Assembly: GCA_019636195.1 (NCBI GenBank)
Contig: JAHBYA010000013.1
Span: 62,001 to 126,000 of the forward strand
Length of the DNA: 64,000 nt
Direction of reading: 5' to 3'
From: Planctomycetota bacterium
GTDB lineage: Bacteria > Planctomycetota > UBA8742 > UBA2392
The translations under genes and the position numbers were made by a program. The notes below the pieces were generated by a model. That model was given only the letters and a program-made list of their open reading frames with translations, was not told the DNA's origin and did not search any database. Numbering within the stretch: position 1 is the stretch's first letter; every line of letters begins with the position of its first letter. Positions 17,866 to 26,352 of this stretch are shown here, piece by piece.

Positions 17866-19545
17866 ATGAAAACGATCCTCACAGCCCTTGCCGCGATTGC
17901 ACTGTTTGCCTGCACCTCCGTGGCACAAGACGTTCCACCTGAGCCAAAAATTGACGCGGTGGACATGCTGCAGAAGTACCTCAAGGCCGAGGGCAAAGAG
18001 CGCGAAAGCCTGCGCAAGCAACTGATCGACCTCGGGTACGGCCGCGTGCGGGCCGCGATTCGCGCGCTGCCCTACACCAACCCCGGCACCACCGAGGTCA
18101 TCAAGCGCTACACCGAATGCCCGGACGGATTCAAGCGCCCGTACTGGGTGTGGCCGCCCGAGAACTACGACCCCGGGCAGGCTTACGGCCTGTTCGTGGT
18201 TATGCACGGTGGCGTCAGCGGCTGGCCGCTGGAAGGCGACGCCGCGCGCCCCAGCGTGGGCGAATACAGCGGCGTGCAGTTCCATGGCGCGCTGCCCGAC
18301 GAGCTGCGCGGCAAGGTGGCTGTGCTGTCGTGCTCGGCGGGTGTGCCGGACACGCATGAGACTGCCGCGTGGTGGCACCTGAACGGCCAGCGCAACGTGC
18401 TGCACATGATCGCGCAGGCCAAGGCGCTGCTGAACATCGACGACGACAAGGTCATCGTCACCGGCATGAGCGACGGCGGCAGCGGGACGTTTGCTTTTGC
18501 CTACCGCATGCCCGACACCTTCGCGGGCTTCTATGCAGCGATCGGCCATCCGCTCGTCGCCGCCGCCGACGGCACGCCGGTCTGGCTTGAGAACCTCAAG
18601 GGCAGCAACATCTACGCCTTTAACGGCGGCGTGGACCGCTTGTACCCGTCGGCGCAGATGATCCCGATCTACGAGCAGGCCAACGCGGCAGGCGCGAACA
18701 TCAAGGTCAAGGACTACCCGAAGCTGGGCCATGAAATCGCCAGCGTGCTTGAAGACGAGCTCAAGAACTTCGCCAAAGAGTTCTGGTCCAACTGGACGCG
18801 CGACCTGCTGCCCCGCGAGGTGGACTGGACGTCAACCAGCCCGGCGCGCGGCGGGCGCGCATGGCTGCACATTCGTGAGATCGCCAACTACGGCGGCGCG
18901 GATGCGGCAATCCCGAACGTCGAGATCAAGACGCCCGGCGCGCGGGTGCGGCTTGGCGTGCAGCTTGAGCAGGACTCATCGCCGCCGAAAGTTGAGACGG
19001 TGGTGGCCGGCAGCGTAGCAGAGCGCATTGGGGTCAAGCAGGGCGACGTGATCATCAAGCTGGACAGCAAGGAAATCAAAAAGTTCGACGACCTGGTCAA
19101 CGCGCTGGGCGAAAAATCTCCCGGCGACGAAGTCACGCTGGTGGTGCGGCGCGGCAAGGACGAACACGCGCTGAAAGGCCGCTTTCCGCGCGCCGAGCGC
19201 CCCAGCGCCGAGGCGCCTGTTGAAGCCCGCGTGATCGGCACGCAACAAGGCGGCGCGGTCAATATCAAGGTGCGCAACGTCTCGAAGCTGGCAATCCGCA
19301 TCCACCCGGACATGATCACGAAAGACGGCAGCCTGCGCGTGACCCTGGAAGGCGCAAAGGACAAAACCGCCACAGTAAGCCTCACGGCCATCAAGGGCGA
19401 CCCGGCGTGGCTGTTGCAGCAGTTTGAAGCCACACGCGACCGCAAGCAGCCGTTCATCTGTGAAGTCGAAATCGATGTCGCGCGCGCGCTGGCCCTGAAA
19501 GTCGCCGGCAAAAAGCCCCCGGCACAGGAAGAAGACGAGTTCTAG
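17866..19545 (+). CDS. Secreted PHB-depolymerase-like esterase with PDZ domain
   Basis: This is a 559-residue protein with a signal peptide ending near SVAQD. Residues about 85-325 form an alpha/beta-hydrolase of the polyhydroxybutyrate-depolymerase/feruloyl-esterase type: VVMHGGVSGWP oxyanion region, nucleophile GMSDGG (Ser202) and KLGHE with the likely catalytic His. Residues about 361-440 form a PDZ domain (VVAGSVAERIGVKQGDVI). A beta-rich tail ends in an acidic EEDEF. PDZ-linked esterases may be tethered to partner proteins; the substrate is unknown. It starts 34 bases after a pair of palindromes, and its last codons overlap the next, opposite gene by four bases. Confidence 0.88.
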   Translation: MKTILTALAAIALFACTSVAQDVPPEPKIDAVDMLQKYLKAEGKERESLRKQLIDLGYGRVRAAIRALPYTNPGTTEVIKRYTECPDGFKRPYWVWPPENYDPGQAYGLFVVMHGGVSGWPLEGDAARPSVGEYSGVQFHGALPDELRGKVAVLSCSAGVPDTHETAAWWHLNGQRNVLHMIAQAKALLNIDDDKVIVTGMSDGGSGTFAFAYRMPDTFAGFYAAIGHPLVAAADGTPVWLENLKGSNIYAFNGGVDRLYPSAQMIPIYEQANAAGANIKVKDYPKLGHEIASVLEDELKNFAKEFWSNWTRDLLPREVDWTSTSPARGGRAWLHIREIANYGGADAAIPNVEIKTPGARVRLGVQLEQDSSPPKVETVVAGSVAERIGVKQGDVIIKLDSKEIKKFDDLVNALGEKSPGDEVTLVVRRGKDEHALKGRFPRAERPSAEAPVEARVIGTQQGGAVNIKVRNVSKLAIRIHPDMITKDGSLRVTLEGAKDKTATVSLTAIKGDPAWLLQQFEATRDRKQPFICEVEIDVARALALKVAGKKPPAQEEDEF

Positions 19546-20513
19546 GCCGCTTGCGCAAGCTGCTCAAGCTCAGCCACGTCGGCTGGGCTAAGCGGGTGTC
19601 GGGTTGCACCAACCAGCTCAGTCACTTCGTCGGGGCTGCGCGCCGGAACCAGCACGCTGGTAACGCCGGGCTGCGCCAGCGCCCAGGCCACGGCGGCCTG
19701 CGATGCGGTCATGCCGCGGGCAGTTGCCCAGCCCGCCAACGCGGCGGCGATTTTCACAGCCACGCCGAACCTGGGCTGGGTAAACCACTCGTCGCGGTCT
19801 TCGTCGGTGAACTCCTGCTCAGCCGTGAACCTGCCCGCCAGCAAGCCCGAGTGCAGCGGGTCTGCCGCGAGAAAGGCCATGCCGTTTTCGCGGCACCAGG
19901 GCAGCAGGCCGGTCAGGGCCGTGCGGTTCAGCAGCGTGAGCGGTCCCTGCGCGCATACCAGGTGTGTGTGCGCAGCCAAAGCGGCAGCCTGCTGTGCGGT
20001 GTAGTTGCAGACGCCCGAAAAGCGCGTCAGCCCCGCCGACACCAGGTCTTCAAGGCCGCGCGCGGTCTGCTGGGGAGCTGTGCCGTCGGGCCAGTGCACC
20101 TGGTAAAGATCGATGTGCGAAAGCTTCAGGCGAAACAGGCTGTCGTGGCACTGGTTGATCAGGTTGGCCCGCGAGTTGTCCAGCGTAAGCGTACCCTTGA
20201 AGGTCAGGCGCGGCCCGGCCTTGGAAGTGATGACCAGCCGTTGCCGGTCAAGCCGCGCCAGCGCGCGCCCCAGCAATTCCTGGGCGTGGCCGTTGGCGGT
20301 GATCCAGTCGCTGTCAATCAGGTTCACGCCCAGCGCCACCGCGCGCTCGATGGCGGCGATGGTCAGGCTTTCACCGTTGGCGGCGGGGTCCTGCGTTTGC
20401 GGCGCCAGGATTGCCAACTGGTGCAAGGGCAATGACGCCGTGGGCGGGGCAGACAGGCTGATGCCGATCGCGCTGACCATCGGCCCGCCCGAAAACAGGG
20501 GGCGCATGTCCAT
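19542..20513 (-). CDS. Aldo/keto reductase family protein, catalytic Tyr absent
   Basis: This 323-residue protein follows the aldo/keto reductase barrel: Asp67 in NLIDSDW, Lys98 in ITSKAG, His140 in YQVHWPD and a GHAQELLGRAL segment. In the family the proton-donating Tyr lies five residues after the Asp (DTAxxY); the aligned position here is Thr72, with no Tyr nearby. The late NADP(H)-binding region (VTSVLVPARSPDEV) is present. It may therefore have altered or no reductase activity. It is divergent from the membrane kinase gene, with about 30 bases between starts. Confidence 0.85.
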   Translation of the reverse strand: MDMRPLFSGGPMVSAIGISLSAPPTASLPLHQLAILAPQTQDPAANGESLTIAAIERAVALGVNLIDSDWITANGHAQELLGRALARLDRQRLVITSKAGPRLTFKGTLTLDNSRANLINQCHDSLFRLKLSHIDLYQVHWPDGTAPQQTARGLEDLVSAGLTRFSGVCNYTAQQAAALAAHTHLVCAQGPLTLLNRTALTGLLPWCRENGMAFLAADPLHSGLLAGRFTAEQEFTDEDRDEWFTQPRFGVAVKIAAALAGWATARGMTASQAAVAWALAQPGVTSVLVPARSPDEVTELVGATRHPLSPADVAELEQLAQAA

Positions 20514-20546
20514 GGCCGCATGCTAACTTGGCGGTACAGCAAACCC

Positions 20547-22766
20547 ATGCCTGACGACCCGCAAACACCGCAAGACGGCGAAACGCTGCTTGAAGTCGGC
20601 GGCGTCGTGAACCGGCCCAGCGAAACACCGACTGAGGTCGGCAGCATGTCGATCTACAATGACTCGGAGCTTCAGCAGACGCTGCTCGACTGCGGCCCCG
20701 GCAGCGACAGCAACGTCGAAACGCGCAAAGTACAGGCCCCCCACGGAGCGATCGGGGGCAAGCGCTACGAAGTCCGCGGCGAAATCGGCCGCGGCGGCAT
20801 GGGCGTCGTGCTGCGCGCCTTTGACCGCGACCTCAAGCGCGACGTCGCGCTGAAGATCACGCGCAGCGACCGCACCGGCAGCCACAGTGTCGGGCGCTTC
20901 ATCGACGAAGCGCAGATTACCGGCCAGCTTAATCACCCCGGCGTCGTGCCGGTGCATGAGCTGGGCCATGAACCGGGCGGGCGCACCTTCTTTACGATGA
21001 AACTGGTCGAGGGCCGCTCGCTGGCGCAAATCCTGCGCCAGCTCAAAGCCGGCGACGAGGAAGCTCGTGAGCGCTTTCCGCTTTCGCGCCGGCTGTACAT
21101 CTTCGGCCAGTTGCTGAACTGCATGGCCTACGCGCACGACCACGGCGTGATCCACCGTGACCTCAAGCCCGACAACGTGATGGTCGGCGACTACGGCGAG
21201 GTCATGGTGATGGACTGGGGCCTGGCCAAGGTCCGCGATCGGCCCGACCTTGCGGACAAGGTCACCACGTCGCGCATGCAGACGCCGGGCGGTGAAACGC
21301 TGGACGGTGTGGTGATGGGCACGCCCGCCTACATGTCGCCCGAGCAGGCCCGCGGCGAACGCGACAACATTAATGAGCGCAGCGACATCTACAGCCTGGG
21401 GGCCATCCTGTACGAAATGCTGGCGCTGGCCCCGCCCTACGAAGCCGCGACCGCCAGTGAGCTGATCCGGATGGTGGCCAATGAGCCGCCTCCGCCGCCC
21501 AGCGCCAAGGTGACAGGCGGCGTGATCACGCGCGGGCTTGAACGCATAGTGATGCGCTGCCTTGACCCCGCGCCCGCCGCGCGCTTTGCGTCGCTGCGCG
21601 ACTTGCAGACCGCCATGAACGACTACGGCCGCCGCATGGAAGACGCCGCCGGCGAAGGCACCACGTTCGCGCTGCTGGGCAAGCTTTACGTGCTGCTGAC
21701 TGCAGCCGCGATGTTCGTGTTCACGGCCTGGTTCACCAGCGGCAGCGAGGCCATTTCGTTGCGCAAGCACCTGCTGGACCCCGGCCTGATGTCGGCCCTG
21801 ATCACGATGGGCATAGGCCTGAGCATCGAATGGCTGGTGCTGGGCCCGCGCTGGGCATGGGACGCGACCGACGCCGGGCTGCTGTTCAAGCACGAGAAGA
21901 TGCACGGCGACGGGTTGCGCGGGCACTTTGCCCTTGAGCTTGCGCGACGCGCCAAGTGGTTCTATGTGCTGCCCTGCCTGGTCGCGCTGGCGTACGCGGC
22001 CTGGAGCGGGGCCGAGGCGTCACTGGTCATCGCGTGCCAGTTGCTGCTGGCCGGCGTGATGTGCGTGGTCGGCGCCATGGTGCCGGAACAGGCGGGCTAT
22101 CGCAGGCTCGACGCCATGGACGAGGTTGCACCGCAGGACCGCCGCGACGCGCCGCTGCGCTGGGGCGTGGTGGCCCTGGTGCTTGCGCTGGCGGTCATCA
22201 ACATGCACCACGCCGGCTGGGATTTCCGCCCGCGCAGCCTGGAAGCCGGCTGGTCGCGCGGGATCCTGGGCCTGCACATTGTCGCCGTGCTGGCGGGCGT
22301 ATGGGCCATCGCCGTCGTCACGCACCCGGTGGCGGAAGTCAATCACGCGCTGCGGCGGCTTCTGTTCGGGCGCATCAAGCCCCATGAGCGCGAACGGCTG
22401 GCGCCGATGGCGCGGCTGATGGCGACCGGCGCCGCGCTGTTCGGGTGCGTGGGCGCGCTGACCTGGATCAGCCTTCATGCGCCGACGATCGGGCAGCCGG
22501 ACGGTGCCCGCGCCACGCACTTTGCGATGGGCCTGACCTGCCTTTGGGCCGGGCTGATCTGGAGCTGGTGGTTCCGGTGGCGCGCGCGCGTTGTCAACGT
22601 CCTGAAGACCCACGAATCCAACATTCTGGCGCGCTACGCCCTGTACCGCGCCACGCGCACGCCCAAGGCTGAGGGCTTTTTCGGCTATCTGCTGGTCTGG
22701 AGCCCGTTTGTGATCGGCGGCTGGATCAGCGCCGGTGTGCTGATCTGGCGCGCGCTTGCCGCCTAG
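20547..22766 (+). CDS. Membrane-bound Ser/Thr protein kinase
   Basis: This is a 739-residue Hanks-type kinase with a large integral-membrane half. After a roughly 70-residue N-terminal tail, the kinase domain (about 75-345) has GRGGMGVVLRAF, VALKIT lysine, HRDLKPDNVMV (His203-Asp205), MDWGLAK (the DWG variant common in planctomycete and myxobacterial kinases) and GTPAYMSPEQA. From about 370 to the end there are multiple hydrophobic helices. A second membrane block near 430-740 resembles no domain I can name. The start MPDDPQTPQ is used because the in-frame ATG upstream leaves only six bases to the divergent gene. Confidence 0.92.
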   Translation: MPDDPQTPQDGETLLEVGGVVNRPSETPTEVGSMSIYNDSELQQTLLDCGPGSDSNVETRKVQAPHGAIGGKRYEVRGEIGRGGMGVVLRAFDRDLKRDVALKITRSDRTGSHSVGRFIDEAQITGQLNHPGVVPVHELGHEPGGRTFFTMKLVEGRSLAQILRQLKAGDEEARERFPLSRRLYIFGQLLNCMAYAHDHGVIHRDLKPDNVMVGDYGEVMVMDWGLAKVRDRPDLADKVTTSRMQTPGGETLDGVVMGTPAYMSPEQARGERDNINERSDIYSLGAILYEMLALAPPYEAATASELIRMVANEPPPPPSAKVTGGVITRGLERIVMRCLDPAPAARFASLRDLQTAMNDYGRRMEDAAGEGTTFALLGKLYVLLTAAAMFVFTAWFTSGSEAISLRKHLLDPGLMSALITMGIGLSIEWLVLGPRWAWDATDAGLLFKHEKMHGDGLRGHFALELARRAKWFYVLPCLVALAYAAWSGAEASLVIACQLLLAGVMCVVGAMVPEQAGYRRLDAMDEVAPQDRRDAPLRWGVVALVLALAVINMHHAGWDFRPRSLEAGWSRGILGLHIVAVLAGVWAIAVVTHPVAEVNHALRRLLFGRIKPHERERLAPMARLMATGAALFGCVGALTWISLHAPTIGQPDGARATHFAMGLTCLWAGLIWSWWFRWRARVVNVLKTHESNILARYALYRATRTPKAEGFFGYLLVWSPFVIGGWISAGVLIWRALAA

Positions 22767-23392
22767 CGCGGCAGCTCCAGCGCTCGCCAGCACAGCCAGC
22801 TCCCGACGCTGCGGTACGGTCGCCAGTGGTCGGCGAGTTGGGCAAGCTGCTTTGGCGTCGGCGCGACGGGCAAGGACTGCGCACGGGCAAATCCCTTCTG
22901 CACGCCCAGGTCGTTGACCGGCAGCACGTCCGGTCTGCCCAGCTGAAACATCAGCAGCATCTCAACGGTCCAGCGCCCGACGCCGTGGACTTGCGTAAGG
23001 CGGTCAATGATCGCTTCGTCGTCCAGCTTGCCCAACGCGGCAAAGCCGGGAATCTCGCCGGCGACCGCGCGGCGCGCGAGGTCTTTGACGGCCTTTTGCT
23101 TGTTGGCAGACACGCCCGCCTTGCGCAACCTTGGCGCGGGCAACTTCAGCAGCCGCGCAGGCTCGGGCCGGCGACGTTCAAACAGGTCCAGCACGCGGCC
23201 GTGGATGGTCGTCGCCGCCTTGCCCGCAAGCTGTTGAAAGATGATCGCGCGCAGCAGGTATTCAAAGGGGCTGCGGTAGCGCTTGATCTCAAGGCGGGGC
23301 CTGCCCGCGGCGTCGTGCACAGCCGCCATGCGCGGATCAACGGCCCGGATGTGGGCAATGGCGGCATCCCAGTCAAAGGCAAGTTGCGGCAC
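22763..23392 (-). CDS. AlkA-type DNA-3-methyladenine glycosylase
   Basis: This 209-residue protein is a helix-hairpin-helix DNA glycosylase that removes alkylated bases in base-excision repair. It has the family segments YLLRAIIFQQLAGKAA, the hairpin QVHGVGRWTVEMLLM (134-148) and catalytic Asp161 in LPVNDLGV. It lacks the N-terminal AlkA extra domain, like many short bacterial homologues. The GTG start gives MPQLAFDWDAAIAHI, which fits the family. It overlaps the kinase stop by four bases on the opposite strand. Confidence 0.92.
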   Translation of the reverse strand: MPQLAFDWDAAIAHIRAVDPRMAAVHDAAGRPRLEIKRYRSPFEYLLRAIIFQQLAGKAATTIHGRVLDLFERRRPEPARLLKLPAPRLRKAGVSANKQKAVKDLARRAVAGEIPGFAALGKLDDEAIIDRLTQVHGVGRWTVEMLLMFQLGRPDVLPVNDLGVQKGFARAQSLPVAPTPKQLAQLADHWRPYRSVGSWLCWRALELPR

Positions 23393-23491
23393 GGCGCGGG
23401 CTCCTGGCCACGCTTGTACACCTGCGGCATGAAGCCGCACAACCCTGCGCCGACTCCAAGACGGGCGCGCCCGCAATGCTATCGTGCGGCG

Positions 23492-24853
23492 ATGGGCCTT
23501 GGACCGACAGCTGAACTTGCATTTGCGCGCCGCGACGCGTGGCGCTGGTTCATGCTGGCGATCGGCAGCATTGCCGTTGCGGGCGCGTTTGCGCTGTACC
23601 TTGCCATCGCGCGCATCCCCGGCCTTGAGCAAGCGCTGGCGCCCGACCCCAAGTTCGGGTGGCGCGGCTTGATTGTGCACGTGAATCTTGCCCTGGGCGT
23701 GTGGTTTGGCGCTTTCACAGCCGGCTTGTTCTGCCTGCTGCCGGGCGCGCGGCGGCTGCGCGTCACGCAGACAGCGCAGATGCTGGCGCTGCTGGGTGTG
23801 CTGGTCTTTTCTTCGACGCTGTTCATCCGCGAGGCTGAACCGATCCGCAGCAACTACATACCCACGCTTGACCACTGGGTGTTTCTGCTGGGCCTTGGGC
23901 TTTTTGGCGGCAGCGTCGGCCTTAGCTACCTTGACCGGCGCCTGCTGCCCGATGGCGCCCACAGCGACATCCCCGCCGACGCGCAAGCGGGCCTGCGGGC
24001 CGCTGCGCTGGCAACGCTGACCGCGCTGGCGACATTTGCGATGGCGTGGTTGACGCAGCCCGCGAACATGCTGCCCGAGGGTTACTACCACCGGCTGTTC
24101 TGGGGCGGCGGGCATGTGTTGCAGTTCGCCAACGTGCTGGCGATGGTGTCGTGCTGGTTGCTGCTGCTGGGCAAGGTCACACGGCGGCCGGTGCTGCACG
24201 GGCGATTTGGCGCGGTCCTGTTTGCGCTGCTGCTGCTGCCGGCGCTGGCCGGGCCGTGGCTGATGCTGGCCGAGACGTCCGACGCGTGGTTCACGCAGAT
24301 GATGCGCTGGGGCATCTGGCCGGTGACGAGTGTCCTTATCCTGTTGTGCGCGCGGGCGCTGTTGTCGGCGCGGCCGGCGCTTGCGCCGGGGGCGCTGCGC
24401 AGCACGGCGTTTGTGGGATTCGCGACCAGCGTGGCCATGACGATTGCCGGGTTCATACTGGGCGCGATGATCCGCGACGACAGCACGCTGGTGCCGGGGC
24501 ACTACCACATGAGTATCGGCGCGGTGACGGCGGCCTTCATGGCAACCTTTCTGGTGCTGCTGGAACCCCAAGGCCGCACGCAGCCTGACGCGCGCCCGCG
24601 CCGCCTGGCGGTGTGGCAGCCGCTGCTGTTCGGGGGCGGGCAGGCGGTGATGGCGCTTGGCTTTGCCATTGCCGGGGTGGCAGGCGCCGAGCGCAAGGCC
24701 TACGGCAGCGACCAGCAGGTGCGCAGCGTCGGCGAGTGGATCGGCCTGAGCGTGATGGGGGGCGGCGCCGTACTGGCAAGCGTGGGCGGCATCGTTTTCC
24801 TGGTGCTGGCGTACCGGGCGCTGCGCACACGGGTTGACAGCGCCGCCGCGTGA
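23492..24853 (+). CDS. Heme-copper oxidase subunit I-like membrane protein
   Basis: This is a 453-residue protein with about 12 hydrophobic helices. Conserved His residues resemble cytochrome oxidase subunit I: His63 (IVHVNLALGVWFG, low-spin heme side), His208 (FWGGGHVLQFAN, like the helix VI CuB ligand) and His337/His339 (VPGHYHMSIG, heme ligands). The helix VII His-His pair of CuB is missing, and the Tyr cross-linked in HPEVY is Phe here. Classic oxygen reduction is therefore doubtful. It is followed 32 bases later by a c-type cytochrome lipoprotein, its likely electron partner. The start is the best of several candidates. Confidence 0.8.
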   Translation: MGLGPTAELAFARRDAWRWFMLAIGSIAVAGAFALYLAIARIPGLEQALAPDPKFGWRGLIVHVNLALGVWFGAFTAGLFCLLPGARRLRVTQTAQMLALLGVLVFSSTLFIREAEPIRSNYIPTLDHWVFLLGLGLFGGSVGLSYLDRRLLPDGAHSDIPADAQAGLRAAALATLTALATFAMAWLTQPANMLPEGYYHRLFWGGGHVLQFANVLAMVSCWLLLLGKVTRRPVLHGRFGAVLFALLLLPALAGPWLMLAETSDAWFTQMMRWGIWPVTSVLILLCARALLSARPALAPGALRSTAFVGFATSVAMTIAGFILGAMIRDDSTLVPGHYHMSIGAVTAAFMATFLVLLEPQGRTQPDARPRRLAVWQPLLFGGGQAVMALGFAIAGVAGAERKAYGSDQQVRSVGEWIGLSVMGGGAVLASVGGIVFLVLAYRALRTRVDSAAA

Positions 24854-24885
24854 AATCAGAAGGGGCGGACATCCCGGAGATAACC

Positions 24886-25398
24886 ATGAAGACCTTCACG
24901 ATCATCCTTGCCCTATTTGCGCTGGTTTGCGCGGTCGCAGCCTGCGGCAGCGGCGCCAATGTTGCGCCCAGCAATCGTGCCAAGCCTGCGCCCCATGCGC
25001 ACGGCTATCACCCGCCCGTACCCGACGCGTACAAAGACCGCAAGCCCCCCGCGGGCATGAGCCTGACCGACGCCGCGGTCATCGCGCGCGGCAAAGAACT
25101 GTTCGAAAGCCCCGACGCCGGCAACTGCATCAGCTGCCATGGTAACGACGGCAAGGGCGGCGGCCCCCTTGGCGCCAACCTTGACCCCAAGCCGGGCAAC
25201 CTGACCGACCCCGAAGTGCATGAGCACGTCAGCGATGCCTACATCTTCTGGCGTATCCAGACCGGCAATGCCGGCTGGGGCAACCATGACGGCAAGGTCA
25301 GCGGGATGCTCGGCTATACCAAGCGCGGCACGGACGACGAGTGGGACCGCGACTGCTGGGCCCTGACCGCCTATGTGCGCTCACTGAACGGCAAGTAG
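24886..25398 (+). CDS. c-type cytochrome lipoprotein
   Basis: This is a 170-residue monoheme cytochrome. The signal peptide ends in a lipobox (VAACGSG, Cys20), so it is anchored in the envelope. The heme motif is CISCH (Cys81-Cys84-His85), with a candidate Met ligand in SGMLGY. GGAGA lies before the ATG. It is clearly a paralogue of the cytochrome at 62525-62977: both share the order APSNR, a PAG(M/I)S segment, the CxxCH motif, GNLTDP and (F/Y)FWRI. It pairs with the oxidase-I-like protein upstream. Confidence 0.92.
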   Translation: MKTFTIILALFALVCAVAACGSGANVAPSNRAKPAPHAHGYHPPVPDAYKDRKPPAGMSLTDAAVIARGKELFESPDAGNCISCHGNDGKGGGPLGANLDPKPGNLTDPEVHEHVSDAYIFWRIQTGNAGWGNHDGKVSGMLGYTKRGTDDEWDRDCWALTAYVRSLNGK

Positions 25399-25479
25399 CC
25401 TGCCGGGCCGGTTTTGAACTTTCGGCTGGGTGGCTTGCATGACGGGCGTCTGATTGCATTAATTAAGCAGTTGACTCTT

Positions 25480-25515
25480 CCGCCGGGTGGCTTGCGCGTG
25501 CATGCAACCCGGCGG
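25480..25515 (+). terminator. Hairpin followed by a T-rich stretch
   Basis: CCGCCGGGT (25480-25488) pairs with ACCCGGCGG (25507-25515), and an inner TTGC/GCAA pair extends it; TTTCTTTG follows. It can end transcription from the cytochrome gene, but it lies only 21 bases before the next start, so a leader-attenuator role is possible. GGGTGGCTTGC at 25485-25495 is an exact repeat of 25428-25438. AT-rich TTAATTAA lies between them. Confidence 0.55.
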
Positions 25516-25535
25516 TTTCTTTGTGGAGACACTGC

Positions 25536-26327
25536 GTGTCTGCGCACATCGTGGCTGGGCCCGTCCTGACTGGCGGCGAGGCCCTGGCTCCTGCCCTCAA
25601 CCTTTACCGTTTTCCTCATTTGTATGACGTGCTCAAAGCGCCCGACGACGGTGACGTCGCGGTCGTGCGCGAGCTGATTGAGCGCTTCGTGGGCCCGGCG
25701 CCCTGGGCCATCCTTGACCCGGCCTGCGGGCCCGGCAACTGGCTGCGACCCTTTGCGCCACACGCTGCGCTGCTGGCCGGCAACGACAACTGCCCGGAGA
25801 TGGTTGAGTACACGCGCGCATGCGTGGGCGCACACACGGTGCTGGGCGACATGTACGACCCGCAGTTGCCGCACACCTTTGACGTGATCCTTGAAGCCAG
25901 CGGCGTAACCTCGCTGGTGCCTGACGCCGCAACGCTCTGCCGCTGGGTCGGCACCCTGGGCAGCCTGCTTTCAAAGGGCGGCGCGGTCGTGCTGCTCATG
26001 AACTTCGAAACGCCCCCCGCCGCTGAGCTGCCGGCTGCCCTGTGGCAAAGCGACTGGCGGCCGGTGCCGGGCGGGTTCGCGCGCATCCGCTACGACCTGC
26101 TGGCCGACATGCCGGGCGCCCAGCGCATCCGCCGCACGGTTGAAACGGAAGGCGGCGGCTGGCCCCCACTGATCGTGGAAGACTACGACCTTTCGGTGTG
26201 GCCTTCCGACACGTTGCAGGCGCTGGCGGCCCCGCCCGGCATGAGGTTGCGCGCGTGCGTTGACGCCGCCAACGGCCAGGCCGCCGACGCGCAGGGCGAG
26301 CGCCTGCTGGTGTTCACGGCCGCCTAG
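25536..26327 (+). CDS. Class I SAM-dependent methyltransferase
   Basis: This is a 263-residue soluble protein with a Rossmann-like SAM-binding motif I (ILDPACGPGNWLRPF), an acidic residue after motif II (LLAGNDNCPEM) and the later GDMYDPQLPHTFDVILEASGVTSL. A GTG start is used because TGGAGA sits just before it. The substrate is unknown. It is preceded by a strong hairpin that may regulate it, and it converges with the beta-barrel gene. Confidence 0.85.
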   Translation: MSAHIVAGPVLTGGEALAPALNLYRFPHLYDVLKAPDDGDVAVVRELIERFVGPAPWAILDPACGPGNWLRPFAPHAALLAGNDNCPEMVEYTRACVGAHTVLGDMYDPQLPHTFDVILEASGVTSLVPDAATLCRWVGTLGSLLSKGGAVVLLMNFETPPAAELPAALWQSDWRPVPGGFARIRYDLLADMPGAQRIRRTVETEGGGWPPLIVEDYDLSVWPSDTLQALAAPPGMRLRACVDAANGQAADAQGERLLVFTAA

Positions 26328-26352
26328 TTTGGCGGCAAAACCCGGCACGGCC

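Noticed and set aside
22826..23491. A long plus-strand reading frame that would extend the oxidase-I-like protein by over 200 residues
   Set aside because: It is antisense to the AlkA-type gene, gives no family-like sequence, and the recognisable membrane protein starts near 23492.
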